From Ostrinia nubilalis (taxonomy: Eukaryota; Arthropoda; Insecta; Lepidoptera; Crambidae), in NCBI RefSeq assembly GCF_963855985.1, contig NC_087116.1:7155001-7219000 (forward strand): a stretch of 64,000 nucleotides of DNA, read 5' to 3'. Below are positions 23,850 to 34,120 of the stretch, one piece after another; position 1 is the stretch's first letter, and each line of letters starts with the position of its first letter. A program made the translations under genes and the position numbers. Under the pieces are notes generated by a model. The model was not told the DNA's origin. It did no database searches and worked only from the letters and a program-made list of their open reading frames with translations.

Positions 23850-23955
23850 TCATTTATTATTGCAAGTAGGCTTTTAAAAAGCACTTTTACACGTCGCAGT
23901 ATTAACCCTACCACTGCTTCGGGACAATAAATGGGCCAGTGCTGAGAATCTCTGT
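23850..23955 (-). mobile_element. LINE 3' tail, GGCCCATTTATTG family
   Basis: CATTTATTATTGCAAGTAGGC to AATGGGCCAGTGCTGAGAA. Confidence 0.75.
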
Positions 23956-24461
23956 CTTTTTCTACTAACGCCTCTATGATCCGGTAGTTAGTTGCAGTCC
24001 AGTTTTTATCTTGACTCAGTGTTTCTAGATTCTAATCCCTCTAACATAACAGGACTTAGATACAGTTAGCGTCCAATAGTTCATGACACCCAAAGTAGCC
24101 AAAAGTTGACAATATAACCTAATTCCAATTGTAACAAACACGTGTATAAAAATAACAATGATGATAAACAAAAAGAAAAATAATAATAAGGACACGAAAA
24201 CAGGAAATCTACTTGAGAATCTTATTATAGCCACAACACGGCCGCAAGTAACTGGTATTGTGGTAACATCATTAATACCCGTTAGCGCAATTCTCATGGG
24301 AAAACCATTTTCTTTTCGCGATGAAAACTTAGCAACTTTGTAAGCAGTGTCTGACCTAAGTACCAAGCTTAGACCTTAACCTCTTTCGACCAAAATGAGT
24401 CGAATTGACCAGTGTCGAAATTACATACCTATTCTACTAATATGCAGGGTAACCCATAATG

Positions 24462-24562
24462 GGTGAATCAAACTGCTATGACCTCTGGTCAAGCTACCTC
24501 CTCATACGCTACATTTTCATATTTTTAGGGGTAGGAGTTCAAGCCTAGCAGTTTGATTCACC
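24462..24562. repeat. 16-bp inverted repeat pair
   Basis: GGTGAATCAAACTGCT and its exact complement 69 bp later; possibly a MITE. Confidence 0.6.
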
Positions 24563-24587
24563 GATTCTGGGACACTGTATTAGTAAC

Positions 24588-25110
24588 GGTTCTATTCCCA
24601 CCTCTCGTTCCCACCGCTGCAACTCCTGTGTAGCCAGGATCTACAGCTTGCCCGCCAATAACCCAACCAGTGAAGGTCAAGTGTCCCGGGGAAAGTTCAA
24701 CTGTCATTGTATTAGTAAGTATAGAGCTGGCATGTGAGCACTTAAGTAGTCGCTCAAACTGACCACGGATCTCTAAAAGAACCATATCAGCAAACAGCGC
24801 GTCGCCGACCCATTTCTCCGAACCGTTGCGTTGTTTTGCAATGTCTGCGCGTACGCAGTATTGCGGGACGTGAGTCCCTTAGACGAGGATAAGCGAGTTT
24901 TTCTCGTGATGGGACTGACAAATATTACGGGACTAAAATCCCACCTCTAGATCCCACCGCTGCAACTCCTGTGTAGCCAGGATCTACAGCTTGACCGCCA
25001 ATAAAAATCCAACTAGTGAAAGTCAAGTTTGTCCCGGGGGAAAGTTAAGCTGTCATAGGACCCGCAACGAAATTAATCAGAAGAACATAGGATAGAAGTT
25101 AAGGTTCAAG
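24588..25110 (-). mobile_element. Two SINE-G copies flanking a unique 220-bp stretch
   Basis: Copies at 24588-24708 (truncated at the same AACTGTCAT point) and 24934-25102. The intervening 24715-24925 is unique and holds an open minus-strand frame discussed in the findings. Confidence 0.75.
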
Positions 25111-25124
25111 AACAAAATCAATTT

Positions 25125-25390
25125 CATCATCATCATCTTAAAGCTAAATTTGGGTCGTGGGATTTTACACATAAAGTTTGTTTTCTCCCACAAAGGCAGG
25201 TTTGAAGCGGCCTACATCCAGCGGCTTCCTGCTACCTTTATTAGGTCGTCGGTCCACCTTGTGGGTGGACGTCCCATGCTGCGTTTTCCTGTATGTGGCC
25301 TCCACTCTTAAAACCTTGCTGCCCCATCGGCCGTCAGTTCTGCGTACTATGTGCCCTGCCAATTGCCACTTCAGCTTGCTAATACGTCGT
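25125..25390 (-). mobile_element. RTE family B copy
   Basis: (ATC)n tail, then a deletion, then GCGGCCTACATCCAGCGG to CATTTCAGCTTGCTAATACG-type sequence. Confidence 0.75.
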
Positions 25391-25394
25391 TAGA

Positions 25395-26215
25395 CAGTGG
25401 ACACACACATAACGGTGTCTTAACCGTGTCAGCGGACCACAGGCCTTCGCTTTCCGATTGTCTCTTTAATGCTATAATCAATCTTTTTAATTACTATCGG
25501 AAGGCTTAAGTTTCCTAAAGATACTTAATAAAGATGTGCTAATGATCTGTAAGTTTTGTATTATCTTTTATGTTTTCGTCAGTTTTGTTTACTTTCTAAA
25601 ATATTTTTTTAACTACCTCGCTCGCGTCAAATTTTGTTGTGTCACAGATCGTTGTAAATTATAGCTTTTAAGTTAATTTTATTTTACACATCTTAATAAC
25701 ATAAAAGCATAATTAAGTTGATTAAGCTTTTATGTTATTAAGATGTGTAAACAATAACACTGTAAAGTTTCATTACAGCCATTCCAGTAATTTTTGCCTG
25801 AAAGAGTGTCAAACATCCAAAATTTCGCATTTATAGTGTATATGAAGAGTCTGATTGCTTGTAGATAACATATTAGTAACTTAACTGCCAGTTAAACTAC
25901 AGCTTTCGATAAAATCAACGTCTAATAACCAATACTTTGTCAGGAACCAGTAAAACTGGCTCTAAAATAACAACTTAGTTATAAAATGGTTAGTACTAAG
26001 TACAGGTTAGTAGCCATAATAATGCTAAATACTAACCGCAGGTATAGCAATATGACTATCGTAGAAAACTTGGCATTACCTAGTCATCGTTCAAACTTTC
26101 TCAAGTAGCTAAAAGTCCAGTTAAGTGTGTTGGCTTCAAGATAAATGAGGATTCCATAAATGTCAGTCATAACAATATACGTAGGTACTCAGAACAAGAT
26201 CTTTAAATTCTAATC
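25395..26215. other. No recognised gene
   Basis: Contains the perfect hairpin at 25683 only. Confidence 0.45.
25683..25751. repeat. Perfect 26-bp hairpin
   Basis: TTTACACATCTTAATAACAT... at 25683-25708 and its exact complement at 25726-25751, with a 17-nt loop. Confidence 0.9.
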
Positions 26216-26478
26216 TCTACAGAGTGGAAACGATTAGTGATCTCACTCGATTATTTCTAAACTATGCAAGATTACGAAAACCTGGTTACTAATTTTGGAA
26301 GTGCTTCTCAAGCTCTATCCAAGGGTATTTTCGGATAGATCCAGTATATTCAGTAACCCATTATTGGTACCGTTTGAAAGAGCTCGTGAAGCACTTCCAG
26401 GATCAGTAAGCAGTTTTTCGATATCTTGTACAGTTTAGAAATAATCGAGTGAGATCACTTATCGCTTCCACCCTGTAT
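26216..26478. mobile_element. MITE (TACAGAGTGGAAACGAT)
   Basis: Inverted ends share AGTGATCTCACTCGATTATT. Confidence 0.8.
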
Positions 26479-26699
26479 AAGTGCATATTGAGTTCGCAGT
26501 TAAATATTCGACACACTATGGTTCCTTCTTGTTTCACTACGGACCCCCAAAAGGTTGCCTAAGTTTTAGAGGTCGGACAATCTTTCGAGTACTTTGAAAC
26601 TAGACAACCATCTTCATGCTAATAAGGCCATATCTTCAGAACGTGTGCTGCATGTGAGTATATCATAGTGGAAGATGATTCAGTGTCCTCATTCCTTCA

Positions 26700-26957
26700 T
26701 AATCAAAATCATTATTATCATTTCAGCCACAGGACGTCCACTGCTGAACATAGGCCTCCCCCAATGATTTCCACAATGGCCGGTTGGTGGCGGCCTGCAT
26801 CCAGCGCCTTCCTGCTACCTTTATGAGGTCACGTCATACGCTGCGCTTTCCGTTATGTGGCCTCCACTCCAGAACCTTGCTGCCCCATCGACCGTCAGTT
26901 CTGCGTGCTATGCGCCCTGCCCATTGCCACTTCAGCTTGCTAATCCTTAGGGCTGAG
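26700..26957 (-). mobile_element. RTE family B copy
   Basis: TTTCAGCCACAGGACGTCC to CTTCAGCTTGCTAATCC; near full length for this truncated class. Confidence 0.8.
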
Positions 26958-27184
26958 CTTCACCAGATCGTCGGTCTACCTAGTAGAGTCACCAATGTAC
27001 AAGAAACACAAGTGTTCTTCTTTTAGAATAAATAAAATACCAATGTGCAAGCAACAAATAAGTGTTCTTTTTTTAGGAAAAACTGTTTCATTTTATTACG
27101 TTATAATATTCACACGAATGTCACGTAACTGTGTATGTTATAGGCCTCTGTCCATTATGTTGAGATTATGGTCATAGATAGAAA

Positions 27185-27643
27185 TAGGGTTGCCAACTAT
27201 ACAATAGTTAAAGAGAAAGAATTTTGATTTTTTCATAAGTTAAGGATTATGTTGTATCTTTTTGTAGAGTATGGCACTCATACTTTTGCAGTTCCCTTTA
27301 AAAAAAAATTTTTTTTTTACAAAAAGTTTGTCGTGGTTTTTATATTTTTTTATAGGGATACGCTAACACACACTCGGCAAAAGTATTTAATTTACCTTTG
27401 ATACAAGTGTAGATAAAATTAACTCGAATATTATGTAAAGAATTATAAACAGATTTGCTAAACCCAAAACATAATAACAAAACATCGTCACCATCATCGC
27501 CACAGGACGTTCACTGCTGAACATAGGCCTCCCCAATGATTTCCATATCGCCCGGTTGGTAGCGAGCGATATAACAATTATTTCGTTATTTTTTCATACT
27601 TTTCAACATAATTTCTCTAAACCACAGTTTTGGCAACCCTATA
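27185..27643. mobile_element. TIR element (ATAGGGTTGCCAA) with RTE family B inserted
   Basis: The ends TATAGGGTTGCCAA and its complement are about 460 bp apart with TA outside. An RTE family B fragment (27484-27567, minus) lies inside. Confidence 0.55.
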
Positions 27644-27841
27644 CAGACCGGTAGAAGTATGTCACATATTTTCGTTTTAACATCTATAACAGCTATTGTT
27701 ATGTATAGTATATGAGCCCTACAAAGTGTTTGGATCTGACGTAAGACGTCATAATATGACGCGATGTTTGTCAGGTCGCCTCGTGATATAGGGCACATTA
27801 AGCTGTATATTTTTGTAGCAAATCCGCCTTTACAACCTACT

Positions 27842-28073
27842 ACTAGCTTTCCGCCCGCGGCTTCGCCCGCGTGGAATTTTGTCTGTAACAGAAAAACTTT
27901 ATCGCGCTCGTCCCTGTTTCAAAAAACGGGATGAAAACTATCCTATGCCCTTTCCCGCGACCCAAACTATCTCTATGCTTTCATCAAAATCGGTTCAGTG
28001 GTTTAGGCGTAAAAGCAAGACAGACAGACAGACAGAGCTACTTTCGCTACTGTCGCATTTATAATATTAAGTA
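27842..28073 (-). mobile_element. Helitron B
   Basis: CTAGCTTTCCGCCCGCGGCTTCG to GCATTTATAATATTAAG. Confidence 0.85.
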
Positions 28074-28585
28074 TAGACTAGTATAGAAGTATAGAATAGA
28101 AGTATAATGTACTACCCTGTAACATGTAAATTGTCGACAAAGCTATTGAGTTTCCTATAAATATTTTAAATATATTTTACACTCCGCCTTGAATATGCAA
28201 TTGACACCACACGTCTTTTCTTGCTTATTATAGATTTTTATATTATTAAGTGCATGGAGTCGGTGCTTTTTTACAAGAGGAAAATAGTATTTGGCCTACA
28301 CTCCCTTTATCTGTATTACACCCTGTATACAGGGTGTTAGGTAAATGGGTATATGAGCCGACACTAGCCCATGTTAACATGGTCATATAAATGGTATGGT
28401 GAACTCAGAAAATTGATATCTTCATTTTAATTATTTTAATTTTCATACAAATCGGAACTTATAATATTTTGTTTGTATCAAATCAAATCAAATCAAATCA
28501 AAAATATTTATTCAGTTTAGACCACAAGTGGCACTTATGAACGTCAATAGAAAATAATAAAAAAAGAAAAGGTAGCCCTTATGGG

Positions 28586-28724
28586 TGTGATGTATGTACT
28601 AACAACCCTTGTATTAATGTGTATGCTCATTTATCCTATAGTATTTAAGTCGCTTCATTGTATTTTATCGTGCATTCAATAAACGGGATTGACTCAGTTC
28701 GGGTGTTTGATTATGAACTCCTCA
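28586..28724 (+). repeat. 5' LTR of the deleted gypsy-like element
   Basis: 139 bp from TGTGATG to CTCCTCA. It contains a TATA-like TATTTAA at about 28641 and AATAAA near 28679. Two bases after it, TGGCGACC (28727-28734) begins a likely primer-binding site; this octamer is shared with the tRNA-Arg type sites of mdg1/412-like elements (recalled family knowledge). Confidence 0.7.
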
Positions 28725-28921
28725 TATGGCGACCCATGCCATTCGAGCTGACCGCGCGTGTGTCTAAAGTCCGACTTACATTTATGGAGCGTGATCTAGA
28801 ATCTAGAACAATGTGACTGAAGTGCCTAAAAAGTGATCAAAATGAAACCAATCACATCTTTACCTGCGTCCAATACGCTTGACTTTTTTCGTCGTGGTGA
28901 ACGTTTAATCAGTGGAAAACA

Positions 28922-29230
28922 ATGGGAAAAGGTTCCAGTAAAGTACAACCTCAAGAGGTCGTAATTGCCCAAAATGCTGTGGGGGGCATGAATTCTGCCG
29001 CAACTGACCAGCTTTTGTTCCACATGTCGACCACCAATTTTATTCTGGCTATGCTGTCAGTCATCGCAGTCATCATCTTGGTGTATCTGTCATACCGCGG
29101 GTATAAACGCTGCCACGGAAAATGGACACGGAGAGCCATTAATGAACATTTCTACGGGGATCTTCGTTTTTTAGACGTCCACGGCCACGTCAAGACGGAA
29201 ATTCTTTCAAGATGGACAATGTGTGAGTGA
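28922..29230 (+). CDS. Small putative myristoylated single-pass membrane protein of the LTR element
   Basis: The 102-residue frame lies between the primer-binding site and gag. It starts MGKGSSK, which fits the N-myristoylation pattern (Gly2, Ser6). It then has a polar segment, one strong hydrophobic segment at about residues 40-58 (FILAMLSVIAVIILVYL) and a basic stretch YRGYKRCHGKW, the layout of a type III or tail-in membrane protein. Small ORFs of this kind upstream of gag occur in some insect LTR retroelements, but I cannot name a family with certainty. The frame is complete with its own stop. A 147-bp AT-rich spacer separates it from gag. Function unknown; membrane targeting is inference from sequence alone. 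Confidence 0.6.
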   Translation: MGKGSSKVQPQEVVIAQNAVGGMNSAATDQLLFHMSTTNFILAMLSVIAVIILVYLSYRGYKRCHGKWTRRAINEHFYGDLRFLDVHGHVKTEILSRWTMCE

Positions 29231-29377
29231 GAGTGAAAGTGAAACCCGTGAGTGTAATCGTAACGTATCTAACCAATATTTTACTCTTAATTTTAATAAC
29301 CTTGTAGGTACTTATATTTAAATTATATTAAAAGTACATAAAAATGTTATATTAAAATGTCTTAATATCTTTATGTT

Positions 29378-30202
29378 ATGGAAAAACTTACTACTTTATA
29401 TAATGAAATTAAATACTTACGTGATTATCTTGTAAAATTAGGAGAAAAACGTAGAACGTCTAAAGTAAAGTCAGAAAAATGTACTTTGTGTGCAAGTTTA
29501 TTTGAGGAGTTCAATGTAGAGTATGATAAACTAATTAAAAATATTGAGAGTTTAAAGTTAAAAGAGGATACTGTTAAATACTTGTATAATTTAAGACAAA
29601 ATGTGGATACTTTATATAGTAAAATTTTAGATTTATGTTCGGAACCTGATATTGAAAGTGAAAGTGAGAAAAACACCAATATGGCGAAATTTGAGTTAAA
29701 AACTGCCATTTCTCTTTTACCTGTAATGACTGATGACGAAAATGTCACAAAACAACTTATTTCTAATATTGAGTTATATGACTCTATGTTGGAGGATTCA
29801 GCAAAACCGGCTTTAATTACATTCGTATTAAAATCACGATTGTCGGAAAGCGCGAAATTGCGATTGTGCGAATCTTACGAATCTGTTTCAGACCTTGTTC
29901 GTGATATTAGGGAAAGGTTACTTTCCAAAAAGTCACCCACGGCGTTGCAGCAACAACTTCATCGTACGAAACAGGACAACAAAACTATCGAGCAGTTTGG
30001 TAAGGAAATTGAGCAACTTTTTGTAGATTTGACCATTTCACAAGCCGCAGGAAATTCAAAAAGCTATGAAGTACTTCGGCCTATTAATGAAAAATATGCT
30101 ATTAAACAATTTTCCGATGGATTGAGAAATAGTCGAATCAGCCTCATATGGGGCACTTTACATGTCTCCTTATCTTTTGGGCCCTACCAGCGCTTCGTAT
30201 GA
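29378..30202 (+). CDS. Gag-like protein of the LTR element, truncated and fused to host repeat
   Basis: The frame encodes 274 residues. The first about 256 are element-derived; the remainder, from LIWGTL on, is translation of the flanking LINE tail, so the stop is not the element's own. The N-terminal 120 residues are Lys/Glu/Leu-rich and probably coiled-coil, with CTLCASL near residue 36. Residues about 135-240 (LITFVLKSRLSESAK, LCESYESVSDLVRDI, ALQQQLHRTKQDNKTIEQF, EIEQLFVDLTISQA) have the helical order seen in capsid regions of Ty3/gypsy and errantivirus gag proteins. Zinc knuckle, protease and all of pol are missing through the deletion that ends at 30142. It could at most make a capsid-like fragment. 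Confidence 0.7.
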   Translation: MEKLTTLYNEIKYLRDYLVKLGEKRRTSKVKSEKCTLCASLFEEFNVEYDKLIKNIESLKLKEDTVKYLYNLRQNVDTLYSKILDLCSEPDIESESEKNTNMAKFELKTAISLLPVMTDDENVTKQLISNIELYDSMLEDSAKPALITFVLKSRLSESAKLRLCESYESVSDLVRDIRERLLSKKSPTALQQQLHRTKQDNKTIEQFGKEIEQLFVDLTISQAAGNSKSYEVLRPINEKYAIKQFSDGLRNSRISLIWGTLHVSLSFGPYQRFV

Positions 30203-30316
30203 AAATTAAAAATAATTAAAATGAAGATATAAATTTTCTGACTTCACCATACCATTTATATGACCATGTTAACATGAGCTAGTGTCGGCTCATATACCCA
30301 TTTACCTAACACCCTG

Positions 30317-30512
30317 TATAACTCAAAGGTGACTGACTGACTGACTGACATAGTGATCTATCAACGCACAGCCCAAACTACTGGACGGATCGGGCTGAAA
30401 TTTGGCATGCAGGTAGATGTTATGACGTAGGCATCCGCTAAGAAAGGATTTTACGAAACTCCACCCCTAAGGGGGTAAAACGGGATCCACGCGTACGAAG
30501 TCGCGGGCGGCT
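30317..30512 (+). mobile_element. Helitron A variant, right end lost
   Basis: AACTCAAAGGTGACTGACTG to GAAGTCGCGGGCGGCT; starts right at the MITE edge at 30318. Confidence 0.75.
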
Positions 30513-30514
30513 CC

Positions 30515-31750
30515 CTTTTCCTTATTACACCCTGTATACAAACCAATAAGTGGCACAACATTTCTCATCACAAACTGCATTACAAGTGTCCGCCCAACAA
30601 ATGACTTCGCTTCCGGCCGCTAGGGGGCGCTTGCATTCAATTTCCTTCTGTCTTCAATTCTTCATCGACAATGTATTTTGTTAGTGCAATGTAATACGAG
30701 TTTACGTAGAAACTACTATCTACCTACAGTAATAGAAATGCAGAAGTAACTCTGTCTGTCTACTATCATTTCACGCTAAAATTGCTTTTTAAACGATTGA
30801 TCTAGATGACAAAATTTCAATTATTTGTCCGTCAGACAGATAATTAGAAAATATTAGACTCGTATTTTTTATTTTCTTTCATAATTAAATAATAACAGTG
30901 CTACATCGAGTTGAAATGTCGCGTGACGTCACTTTTGAGTAGATTTTTTACTCAAAAGTGACATCACGTGACATTTCAACTCAAAACGATAATGTAAAGA
31001 TTCGATTAGGAAAAAAATGAAAAAATACGTGTAGGTTTAATCACGGTTTTTGAAAAGGGAAAGCGCATTATTTTCTTTCTGAGGCAGACTGAATTATAAG
31101 TCGAAAATTGTAGTATTTATGTATATTTTTTATGTATATTTGAGTACATAATAATATGTACAACCAGGCCTGTTCATCTCCGCGAGTTTACATCGAAAAC
31201 AAAACACGCACGATGGCCCACCTACAGGATACTATTCGACAAGGCCTCACATACGAGCGAACATTGACTCACGCACGCGTATTCTTGTGTATGATGGAAG
31301 AAAATAAAGAAAATGGTGTACTAAATACTGTGCAGTATTTAACTGCCTAAATAATAATAAAAACACAGAATGTACTTTTTTAAGTTGCCTCAAGACACTT
31401 GAGAGGTAAATAAGTAGTTAATATTATTCATGATAATTCATGCTAAGTCATGTATTTCCTCCGCCATTTTCCGCAGTTTGGCACCTCACGTCACATCATT
31501 TTACCGAAGCCAGCCCTATAGCTTCGCGGCGCAGTGCCGATCACTGACGTTTGTCAACAAAATGGTGCTTGACTCTTGAGACAGGCTAAATTACACCATA
31601 TTGTTAATTACATTGAGCATACATTTTTTTAAATACCTTCGCGAAGTAAAACTTCTGTACGTAGTTGTTATTATTATTCTGTGGTACAACGTACATATTG
31701 ATGCTAGCCCCCAATCTATTATTTAGCTCAGACCCTTCGAGTGTAGTCCT
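30515..31750. other. Unclassified, hairpin inside
   Basis: The 34-bp hairpin (30908) and a 64-codon frame at 31156 beginning in AGGCCTGTTCATCTCCGCG, a string typical of lepidopteran MITEs, though its partner end is not present. Confidence 0.4.
30908..30982. repeat. 34-bp hairpin
   Basis: GAGTTGAAATGTCGCGTGACG... paired with ...CACGTGACATTTCAACTC; two mismatches, short loop. Confidence 0.85.
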
Positions 31751-31753
31751 TAA

Positions 31754-32077
31754 TTGAGGACATTCCTATTTAGCAGTTATCCCACTTCAACTTTAAATAC
31801 TGCACACACAAGCAGTAGGTTCATTATAGAAAAGACTCAATTTAAAAGCCAAATTGGAAAACATTATACATTGGAAGACATTCGCAGGTTAGCGTACCAT
31901 CCCTACATTGTCGACATTCCACCAGCTCGCACTAAGCGTTTCGATGACTCGTTTATAATGCGAACAGCTAGGGACTGGAATTCGCTGCCTGCTGCTGTCT
32001 TTCCCGAAGACTATAATCCGGGCCTTTTCAAGGCGAGAGTGAATAGGCACTTACAGGGCAGATATGTACCGTCCTAG
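31754..32077 (+). pseudogene. Non-LTR retrotransposon (Jockey/CR1-like), protein C-terminus
   Basis: The 107-codon frame ends RTARDWNSLPAAVFPEDY, then FKARVNRHLQGRY and a stop. The order 'R-x-R-x-WNxLP-x-x-VFP...FK-x-x-VNRHL' is a conserved end of many insect Jockey/CR1-type reverse-transcriptase ORFs. No RT core precedes it, so this is a 5'-truncated copy. The C-terminal part recurs as a minus-strand scrap at about 54895-54965 (TTAGGTGAGATGCAG...). The first 20 or so codons may not belong to the element. It is followed by a short 3' region to about 32150 and then a MITE. Confidence 0.65.
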
Positions 32078-32193
32078 ACTGCATCTCACTTAACATCAGG
32101 TGCGATTACAGTCTAATATCTGGTTTGTGCTGCTTAATATAGTTGTCCAACACAGAACCATCCCAGCTATGACATTGAAAGGAGGGCGCTACT

Positions 32194-32391
32194 ATAGGTT
32201 CCATCCACGAAGACGCACCCCACCATTCTTCCGCTAATGTTTGAGTGTTATCGGTACACGCTAAATCATCCATGAGTGCACACGCACACTACAATAATGC
32301 CTTACGGACTGCTCAGATCAAACTCCCCGCACCCCGCGCGACCGAGACCAAACATTGGTGGGGCGTGTCTTCGTGGATGGAACGATCTACA
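32194..32391. mobile_element. MITE (TCCATCCACGAAGACGC)
   Basis: Inverted copy of the 14174 element. Confidence 0.8.
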
Positions 32392-32510
32392 TTTATGTAT
32401 ATCAATACTGGGTTATTAAGACTGAAGTGTTCCATTTATTTATGACATTTACAGGAGGGCGCTACTATCAATACTAAGTTATAGTTCCGATTTCTGCCAC
32501 TACGATTCAG

Positions 32511-32715
32511 AATCAAAATCAAAATCACAAATATTTATTCAGTTTAGACCACAAGTGGCACTTATGAACGTCAAATATAAAAAAAGAAAAGGTATCCCTT
32601 ATGGGGCACTTTACATGTCTCCTTATCTTTTGGGCCCTACCAGCGCTTCGAGACAAACATAATATGGCAAGTGCTGAGAGGAAACGCCGGAACAAACTCA
32701 GTCACCACTAATTGC
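32511..32715 (-). mobile_element. LINE 3' tail (related family with GATTTTGATT end)
   Basis: Minus strand from GTGGTGACTGAGTTTGTTCC to AATAAATATTTGTGATTTTG. This is the reference copy for the tail split at 28479-30196; a short plus copy is at 52425-52485. Confidence 0.75.
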
Positions 32716-32954
32716 CAGGAATTATCTAACGGTAAGAATAGCCAAATTTAAGTACATCAAATATAATCGTTTGAGTATACTGTATTTCTCTACATTATGT
32801 CCAGCCCAACCCTTCTCACTTAGTGTTTAATTAAAATTTCAGTTATCAAATAGATCGTTAACGGCATAGTTTGAATAGAATTTGACCACCCAATAGAGTT
32901 TTAGAATTCAAGTGTCCAACTTTCTGATCGAATAATACGACTTTTAAAACTCTA

Positions 32955-33101
32955 GAGTGGAGGCCAAGGTGGACCGACGACCTTATAAAGGTAGGAGGGG
33001 GTCGCTGGATGCAGGCCGCTACCAGCCGGGCGATGTGGAAGTCATTGGGGAGGCCTAAGTTCAGCAGTGGACGTCCTGTGGCTGAGATGATGATAATGAT
33101 G
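32955..33101 (+). mobile_element. RTE family B copy
   Basis: GAGGCCAAGGTGGACCGACG to TGGCTGAGATGATGATAATG. Confidence 0.8.
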
Positions 33102-33104
33102 ATG

Positions 33105-33745
33105 AGCTTAAAAATCTTACTAGATGTACTAATTTACTCGTAGATTATCGTTATAAAACGATTCCAGTAAGTACCCTAAAAAGTACAAATACCAAATATA
33201 ATAAACCATGATTATGGAAACTATTTTTAAATTTCAGTCTCCTTCACTTCAAAGTCAAGTTCTCTGAAAGGTCAATCTTTCAGACATACAAAAGATGAAA
33301 AGATCTTCAAATTCGGTTAACTGATAGCGATGATATCTACGCATAGTTGAAAACATTGCGACTATGTATTTTTAGGATTCTGAAAAATTTACTGGACCGA
33401 TTCATGAGATTTTTTCATGGGACCACCTGGGAAAAGCATACTCTTTGAAATAAAATAAAAAAACTTTCCAAATAGGTCCAGGCGTCTTCGAGAAACATAA
33501 TTATGGAACCGAATTGAAAACTTCCTCTATTATGAAATCGGTTACTTAGTTTTAGCAGGAAATATGAATTTTCTCAGGTTCAACAACTTTATAGCATGTA
33601 CTATTATTACGAATGACAGAACAAACATTATTTGTTTGGGAGTGATTGACAGATGTCTATAGTGACCTCGGAGGCAGGGTTGTCACACGCTTGATTTTAA
33701 ATGGCCCCGAAACTATTGCCCGATTTAAAAAAAAACACCATGGCT
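33105..33745. other. No recognised feature
   Basis: AT-rich unique DNA. Confidence 0.45.
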
Positions 33746-33749
33746 CGTT

Positions 33750-34090
33750 CCCATGGCAATCCTTTGCTAATGTTTGATTTGTATTCTCAACGAGGAGGCT
33801 CTTGGCCTGCATCTCACCTGATGGAAAGCGATGATCAGGCAGGTGGAAGCGAGCATTATTATTATTATTTATTGTTAAGTTTTATTAAACCTCGAAGAAA
33901 TAAAATTTCTCCGGTAAATTAATATTAATAATAATTAATAATTATTAATTAATATTATTATTATTATTACTGGTTGGGTTATTGGCGGTCAAGCTGTAGA
34001 TCCTGGCTGCACAGGAGTTGAAGTGGGAATAGTCGCGAATCTTACCTCTAACTGCTGGAATACAACAATCCTGTTAACATTGTTGTTAGG
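33750..34090 (-). repeat. Dispersed repeat interrupted by (ATT)n and SINE-G
   Basis: CTCAACGAGGAGGCTCTTGG ... GGTGGAAGCGAGC, then AT-rich DNA and SINE-G, then CGCGAATCTTACCTCTAACTG, the rest of the 14600 family. Confidence 0.65.
33969..34037 (+). mobile_element. SINE-G fragment inside another repeat
   Basis: CTGGTTGGGTTATTGGCGG to GTGGGAATAGT, inserted with an AT-rich (ATT)n stretch into the dispersed repeat at 33781-34090. Confidence 0.7.
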
Positions 34091-34120
34091 GCGACAGACT
34101 TAGGTATATTATAATACTAG

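Larger units (their letters stand above)
28586..30146 (+). mobile_element. Deleted Ty3/gypsy-like LTR element (LTR, small ORF, gag piece)
   Basis: The insert is 1561 bp and is flanked by a 6-bp duplication TATGGG (28580-28585 and 30147-30152). An uninterrupted copy of the host repeat at 32511-32710 has this site only once, so both ends are known. It begins with a TG...CA LTR and ends with CCTCA, the last five bases of that LTR, but pol and the rest of the 3' LTR are absent. It therefore appears to be a deletion product whose right breakpoint falls at the element end. Confidence 0.75.
28479..30196 (-). mobile_element. LINE 3' tail inserted in a palindromic MITE, split by the LTR element
   Basis: Sequence left (28479-28585) and right (30153-30196) of the LTR element together match the LINE tail at 32511-32650. 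Read on the minus strand, it ends with TTTAGACC..., AATAAATATTT and a (TTTGA)n tail. GTAT occurs at both junctions with the MITE (28475-28478 and 30197-30200). Confidence 0.75.
28328..30318. mobile_element. Palindromic MITE (TACAGGGTG family), outermost layer of a triple nest
   Basis: Both ends match the intact copy at 18601-18868: TACAGGGTGTTAGG at the left and its reverse complement at 30305-30318. Flanking TA suggests a Tc1/mariner-type target. The middle is split by the LINE tail, which is split by the LTR element. Confidence 0.85.
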
